A program made the position numbers and the translations under genes. A stretch of DNA of 8,345 bases from a bacterium UBA3756 (GTDB lineage: Bacteria > Bacteroidota > Bacteroidia > Bacteroidales > Bacteroidaceae): contig DFGG01000120.1 of assembly GCA_002371695.1 (NCBI GenBank), forward strand, positions 1 through 8,345, in the 5' to 3' direction. The notes under the pieces are model-generated. The model saw nothing but the letters and a program-made list of their open reading frames with translations. It was not told the DNA's origin and searched no databases. Shown here one piece after another: positions 6,410 through 8,345 of the stretch. Positions within the stretch are counted from its first letter, which is position 1. Every line of letters begins with the position of its first letter.

Positions 6410-6412
6410 CAT
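6381..6412 (+). repeat. TGTCACA/TGTGACA hairpin repeat, copy 2
   Basis: This is the second copy of the 32-nt unit at 4943-4974 (26/32 identical). It has 7-bp arms TGTCACA (6381-6387) and TGTGACA (6405-6411). It overlaps the 3' end and stop codon of the PIN gene and sits 14 nt before the second 48-nt hairpin repeat. In the first location the same two repeats are 84 nt apart, separated by the 5001-5039 terminator. Confidence 0.6.
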
Positions 6413-6426
6413 CGATCCCTTCTAAT

Positions 6427-6474
6427 CTCCTAAGCCGCCACCCCGTCCTTAGCGATGCGGGTGGCGGCTTTGCC
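6427..6474 (+). repeat. 48-nt hairpin direct repeat, copy 2 (possible terminator of the toxin operon)
   Basis: The stem is AAGCCGCCACCC (6432-6443) with GGGTGGCGGCTT (6459-6470), followed by TTTG. It is 47/48 identical to 5059-5106. It lies 18 nt after the PIN stop codon, a normal terminator position, although the T-tract is short. Confidence 0.75.
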
Positions 6475-6713
6475 TTAGCGTATATCCAAAACGGGAATAG
6501 TGGTTGTAAATCTATGGAATTGTTTCTCAGACAAATTTTGTTGAAAAATGCAGTTTGCCTACATAATTTGATATAAGCATCAGGTTTTCAGATATTTATC
6601 TTATGTATGCAAGCGATTTTTCAGAGGGTTTGCCTACATAAATAGGTCTATTTTAGGAAATTCCACTACATGTCTTTAGGGCTTAGGATATTGTTTCCGC
6701 TATGTTTTCTACC

Positions 6714-6775
6714 GAGAAACAATTTGTTTCTCTCTGGGAAACAGTTTGTTTCTCAGTAGGAAACAATTTGTTTCC
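6714..6775. repeat. Three phased palindromes, 22-nt period
   Basis: GAGAAACAATTTGTTTCTC (6714-6732), GGGAAACAGTTTGTTTCTC (6736-6754) and GGAAACAATTTGTTTCC (6759-6775) are palindromes centred at 6723, 6745 and 6767, exactly 22 nt apart. Arms are 8-9 bp, with G-T pairs only in the middle unit. Half-sites TTGTTTCC (6691-6698) and GAAACA (6793-6798) flank them. The even phasing suggests cooperative binding of a dimeric protein on one DNA face, or a folded RNA/DNA structure. Confidence 0.75.
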
Positions 6776-6861
6776 ATGGCTTATGTTATTGCGAAACAGC
6801 CTTATAACCAATGGTTTAGCCTATATTTAAGTCATTTATACATGTAATTTTAGCAAATTTG

Positions 6862-6896
6862 TGTAGGCAAACCGATTTTGAAACCATTTGCCTACA
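6862..6896. repeat. Hairpin formed by opposed TTTGCCTACA motifs
   Basis: TGTAGGCAAA (6862-6871) and TTTGCCTACA (6887-6896) form a perfect 10-bp stem with a 15-nt loop. The arms are the same motif found at the element ends (6553-6566 and 6934-6947). No T-tract follows, so it is not an obvious terminator. Confidence 0.65.
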
Positions 6897-7111
6897 TAGT
6901 CTAAACCGCTGCTAAACAAAATAATACGTTATTTTATGTAGGCAAACTTAATTTTTCATCAATTTTTGTTTCGGCATATTGTATACTATCACATAATAAT
7001 GAAAATAATTGATATTACATTTCGGCATCAGACTTTTCGCGTATTTCTGCACCAGTCAAATTTTTCGACATCAAATATCATGAGTAGGAAGAATCGCGTC
7101 GAGGGCAGTCG

Positions 7112-7201
7112 AGTTCGTCACGAAAAGCGGGCAGTTCATCAAAATCTTGGAAGAAATATCGGATTTTCGGCCCTCGGTTTCAAAAAATATTCGTAACTTT
7201 A
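7112..7201 (+). promoter_or_regulatory. LytTR-like operator plus promoter of the outer-membrane gene
   Basis: AGTTCGTCA (7112-7120) and AGTTCATCA (7133-7141) are direct repeats 21 nt apart, as at 1598-1627. A conserved GGATTTTCG follows 28 nt after the second repeat start in both places (7161 and 1647). The -7 box TAACTTTA (7194-7201), inside TTCGTAACTTTA, is identical to that at 1675-1686. The distance from second repeat to -7 box is 61 nt here and 60 nt there. No good -33 box is seen, consistent with activation. Confidence 0.55.
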
Positions 7202-7244
7202 GGCCGTGAAATTGGAATTATTAACCCTATAAACTTGTAACATT

Positions 7245-7808
7245 ATGAAAAAGGTATTATTGATGGTTGTGGTGCTCTTTGCCTGCATGGCAGCAAGTGC
7301 ACAGGTGTATGTCGGCGGATCTCTCGGATTTGCCAGTGTGAAACCAATTGGCGGTGGCGACTCTGAGACCACCTACAAGATTGTGCCGGAAGTCGGCTAC
7401 AACATCAGCGAGACGTTTGCCATCGGTGTGGCCCTGGGTTATCGCAAGGGTAATTGTTCGCTCGGCAATGCAGGTTATGCCCAGGATGTGACCACCGAGG
7501 TGTTCGGCATCACTCCATACGCTCGTTATTCACCAGTGGAGTGGGAGCCCGTGAAGCTTTTCTTCGACGGTGGCATCGGCTTCGAGAGTCTGAAGGATAT
7601 GGGCAGCAATTTCTCCGTGGGCATCCGTCCGGGTGTGGCTGTCACCCTCTCTGATCAGATCAGTTTCGTGGCCCACCTGGGATTCTTCGGCTTCGAAACC
7701 TTCAGTCCCTCGGGCAAGTTGAAGGATTCTGGTGTGACGAAGAGCGGCAGCGCTTTCGGTATCGACCTTGACAACAGCATAGACTTCGGTGTCTACTTCA
7801 ACTTCTAG
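7245..7808 (+). CDS. Outer-membrane beta-barrel protein
   Basis: The product has 187 residues. The signal peptide is MKKVLLMVVVLFACMAASAQ, followed by about eight alternating beta strands typical of the small OMP_b-brl/OmpW-like porin fold: VYVGGSLGFASV, YKIVPEVGYNIS, FAIGVALGYRKG, FGITPYARYSP, VKLFFDGGIGFES, FSVGIRPGVAV, ISFVAHLGFFGFE and IDFGVYFNF. The terminal Phe is the usual C-terminal signal for outer-membrane barrel assembly. It probably sits in the outer membrane as an eight-stranded barrel; substrate or partner is unknown. It is a single-gene unit with its own promoter (7194-7201) and a strong terminator (7836-7873). Its upstream block is shared with the operon at 1712, suggesting joint regulation. 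Confidence 0.88.
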   Translation: MKKVLLMVVVLFACMAASAQVYVGGSLGFASVKPIGGGDSETTYKIVPEVGYNISETFAIGVALGYRKGNCSLGNAGYAQDVTTEVFGITPYARYSPVEWEPVKLFFDGGIGFESLKDMGSNFSVGIRPGVAVTLSDQISFVAHLGFFGFETFSPSGKLKDSGVTKSGSAFGIDLDNSIDFGVYFNF

Positions 7809-7835
7809 AATATAGGTGATAAATATAGATGATCT

Positions 7836-7873
7836 GCCGGGGAGTGAGCAGCCAGCATGCTCCCCGGCTTTTC
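7836..7873 (+). terminator. Rho-independent terminator of the outer-membrane gene
   Basis: GCCGGGGAG (7836-7844) pairs perfectly with CTCCCCGGC (7860-7868), followed by TTTTCT. Both stem arms are identical to the terminator at 5001-5039, while the loops differ. Confidence 0.85.
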
Positions 7874-7899
7874 TGATGCCTCAAAAAAATGGCAAAATA

Positions 7900-7931
7900 T
7901 TTGGCGGAATCAGGAAAAGTTCGTACCTTTG
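7900..7931 (+). promoter_or_regulatory. Promoter of the DUF2851 gene
   Basis: The -33 TTTG (7900-7903) and the -7 TACCTTTG (7924-7931) are 20 nt apart and again embedded in TTCGTACCTTTG. The spacer shares the TTTGGC...TCAG...TTCGTA pattern of the two duplicated promoter blocks. The predicted start is near 7936, giving a leader of about 30 nt. Confidence 0.65.
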
Positions 7932-7965
7932 TCGCCAGTTAAATGTTAAACTTATCATAAATGCT

Positions 7966-8345
7966 ATGGAGCAACTGCTGCATTACGTGTGGAAGCACAA
8001 GCTATTCCCGCTAAAGGAACTGGAGACGACGGACGGCAAGTTCGTCGAAGTGATTGACCCTGGACTGTACAACCGCAACGCAGGTCCCGACTTCTTCAAC
8101 GCGAAGGTGAACATCAACCGTACGCTGTGGGTGGGCAACGTGGAGATACACGACAAGTCGTCGGACTGGTATCTGCACGGCCACGACAAGGATCCGCACT
8201 ACGACAACGTGGTGCTCCACGTGGCCGGCACGATTGACACCGACGTGAGAAACACCCGTGGAGAGTATCTGCCACAGCTGCAGCTCGACGTGCCGGAAAA
8301 CGTCAGGCAGCACTACGAGGAACTGCTGAAGACCGACAGCTATCC
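7966..8345 (+). CDS. DUF2851 family protein, N-terminal part (3' end outside window)
   Basis: The 126 visible codons run off the right edge. The N-terminus MEQLLHYVWKHKLFPL, then VEVIDPGLYNRNAGPDFFNA, LWVGNVEIHDKSSDWYLHGH and DPHYDNVVLHV are highly characteristic of the DUF2851 family, a conserved Bacteroidetes protein of unknown function usually a little over 400 residues. No signal peptide is present, so it is cytoplasmic. The ATG at 7961 is out of frame; 7966 is the first in-frame start after the promoter. The clustered His/Asp residues (VEIHD, HGHDKD) could suggest metal binding or a nuclease-like role, but this is speculation. The gene looks core and GC-rich, unlike the AT-rich island upstream. 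Confidence 0.9.
   Translation, partial: MEQLLHYVWKHKLFPLKELETTDGKFVEVIDPGLYNRNAGPDFFNAKVNINRTLWVGNVEIHDKSSDWYLHGHDKDPHYDNVVLHVAGTIDTDVRNTRGEYLPQLQLDVPENVRQHYEELLKTDSY

Larger units (their letters stand above)
6531..6969. mobile_element. MITE-like noncoding element with 36-nt terminal inverted repeats
   Basis: Positions 6531-6566 and the reverse complement of 6934-6969 match at 31 of 36 positions, with a perfect 15-bp inner part ending in GTTTGCCTACATAA. Three further copies of the TTTGCCTACA motif lie inside: forward at 6628-6641, reverse at 6862-6872 and forward at 6887-6898. The interior is AT-rich and has no credible ORF or transposase, and I see no clear target-site duplication. It could be a nonautonomous transposable element, a dispersed intergenic repeat or an array of regulator sites. 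It occupies most of the gene-free stretch 6475-7111. Confidence 0.55.

Noticed and set aside
5059..6474. Integron-type cassette array with attC sites
   Set aside because: The hairpins lack the GTTRRRY/RYYYAAC ends and no integrase is visible. The perfect stems fit terminator-like repeats better.
6714..6775. CRISPR array
   Set aside because: The units are palindromes separated by only a few nucleotides, with no unique 30-nt-scale spacers and no cas genes.
6966..7196. 76-codon plus-strand ORF
   Set aside because: It reads straight through the LytTR-like repeats and the -7 region of the outer-membrane gene and has no recognisable features.
8011..8313. Minus-strand 100-codon ORF at right edge
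   Set aside because: It is antisense to the DUF2851 gene, which is clearly recognisable on the plus strand.

Overview
The window looks like a Bacteroidales chromosome, most likely Prevotella or a close relative. The signs are the TAnnTTTG-type -7 promoter boxes, weak or absent Shine-Dalgarno sequences, a two-component regulator propeller sensor, a T9SS-tail-like protein, a FISUMP-type surface protein, a DUF2851 protein and a PIN-family toxin pair. No RNA genes, CRISPR arrays, transposases or reverse transcriptases are visible.

Left part (1-4848): a sensor gene runs leftward off the edge (503 codons visible). It is divergent from a two-gene operon whose genes share an ATGA overlap: a small secreted protein (1712-2179) and a large exported protein (2176-4848). 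The large protein ends in a 'major paralogous' (FISUMP-like) domain encoded by clearly AT-richer DNA. The divergent intergenic region carries two AGTTCRTCA direct repeats 21 nt apart, the spacing expected for a LytTR-type regulator. The same block, with nearly the same geometry, lies upstream of the unlinked outer-membrane protein gene at 7245, so the two may form a small co-regulated set.

Middle part (4849-6476): an accessory island bounded by a 48-nt direct repeat (47/48 identical). It holds two transcription units, each driven by a near-identical 60-nt promoter block (56/60) with the palindrome CCAAACGTTTGG over its -33 box. Unit 1 contains very short ORFs: a 29-aa ORF, a membrane-protein ORF interrupted by an in-frame TAG, and a 32-aa single-pass membrane peptide. 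Unit 2 is an antitoxin-like protein plus a PIN-domain RNase toxin, with an ATGA overlap.

Right part (6477-8345): a gene-free AT-rich stretch contains a roughly 440-bp MITE-like element. Its ends are 36-nt inverted repeats (31/36), it has internal copies of the motif TTTGCCTACA, and it holds three palindromes spaced exactly 22 nt apart. After it come the outer-membrane beta-barrel gene, a strong terminator, and the start of a DUF2851 gene that runs off the right edge.

The most notable points are the shared LytTR-like regulatory block, the inverted-repeat element with its phased palindromes, the duplicated promoter and hairpin modules around the toxin-antitoxin pair, and the amber-interrupted small membrane ORF.
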